From assembly GCA_003527885.1 (NCBI GenBank), contig DPWB01000067.1, positions 511 through 5,930 on the forward strand: a stretch of 5,420 nucleotides of DNA, written 5' to 3'. The notes beneath the pieces were generated by a model. That model had not been told where the DNA came from. It saw only the letters and a program-made list of their open reading frames with translations, and made no database searches. Shown piece by piece: positions 5,182 to 5,420 of the stretch. Source of the stretch: Candidatus Competibacteraceae bacterium. GTDB lineage: Bacteria > Pseudomonadota > Gammaproteobacteria > Competibacterales > Competibacteraceae. The position numbers were made by a program, and so were the translations under genes. Every line of letters starts with the position of its first letter. Positions within the stretch are counted from its first letter, which is position 1.

Positions 5182-5420
5182 ATGCAAGCCGAGCAAAGTC
5201 TACGCGAGGGACGGTTGCAAGACGCCCTGGCCGAGTTGCAGGCCCAGGTGCGCAAGGAGCCCGCCAATCCCAAGTACCGGATTTTCCTTTTTCAGTTGCT
5301 GGCGGTGCAGGGCCAGTGGGAGCGCGCCCTGAACCAGTTGAACGTGGTGGGCGAAATGGACGCCGCCAGTCTGCCGATGGTGCAAACCTACCGCGAGGCG
5401 ATCCGCTGCGAGCTGTTGCG
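5182..5420 (+). CDS. tagJ: T6SS accessory protein TagJ (ImpE/HsiE family; 3' end missing)
   Basis: The frame opens with ATG at 5182 and runs off the right edge after 79 codons, so only the N-terminal part is seen. The sequence, with LREGRLQDALAELQAQVRKEPANPKYR (7-33), IFLFQLLAVQGQWERALNQL (34-53) and MVQTYREAIRCELL (66-79), is characteristic of the ImpE/TagJ family; the helical pairs resemble tetratricopeptide-type repeats. TagJ (HsiE1 in P. aeruginosa) binds the N-terminal helix of TssB and occurs in only some T6SS classes, where it is linked to sheath handling. Its exact task is less clear than that of the core parts. An in-frame TAG at 5128-5130, with no ATG between, makes 5182 the first possible ATG. 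The ribosome-binding site is weak (GGA at 5168-5170). Placement next to hcp and in line with tssABC agrees with the assignment. Confidence 0.92.
   Translation, partial: MQAEQSLREGRLQDALAELQAQVRKEPANPKYRIFLFQLLAVQGQWERALNQLNVVGEMDAASLPMVQTYREAIRCELL

Overview
The window is part of a type VI secretion system (T6SS) gene cluster. The DNA is GC-rich in the genes, and every protein fits families typical of Pseudomonadota. The overall look suggests a gammaproteobacterium, but the genus cannot be fixed from this sequence alone. Five genes read rightwards and one reads leftwards.

Layout: (1) bases 1-787, minus strand, hold the N-terminal part of an FHA-domain T6SS regulator (TagH/Fha family). The gene runs off the left edge. 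(2) Bases 788-1201 are a 414-base divergent intergenic region with several candidate promoter and operator elements. (3) tssA (1202-2263), tssB (2317-2838) and tssC (2845-4344) form a tight run coding for the TssA baseplate/tail-assembly protein and the two contractile sheath subunits. (4) Bases 4345-4578 are a lower-GC spacer carrying a good sigma-54-type -24/-12 promoter candidate and a perfect inverted repeat in the presumed leader of the next gene. (5) hcp/tssD (4579-5064) codes for the inner-tube protein and is followed by a strong intrinsic terminator. (6) The tagJ (impE/hsiE) gene starts at 5182 and runs off the right edge.

How they work together: Hcp hexamers stack into the tube and TssB/TssC polymerise around it as the sheath. 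TssA helps start and coordinate tube and sheath assembly. TagJ is an accessory protein that binds TssB in the T6SS classes that have it. The FHA protein is the phospho-threonine reader of the threonine-phosphorylation control pathway. Having both TagJ and an FHA protein points to a system related to the P. aeruginosa H1-T6SS. The remaining core genes (tssE, F, G, H, J, K, L, M, vgrG) are expected outside the window.

The system itself is known. The most interesting content is regulatory: two plus-strand sigma-54-like sites, in front of tssA and of hcp, and an hcp gene bounded by its own promoter candidate and terminator, so that it could be made in excess as a separate transcription unit. No CRISPR array, tRNA, rRNA, insertion sequence or integration site was seen.
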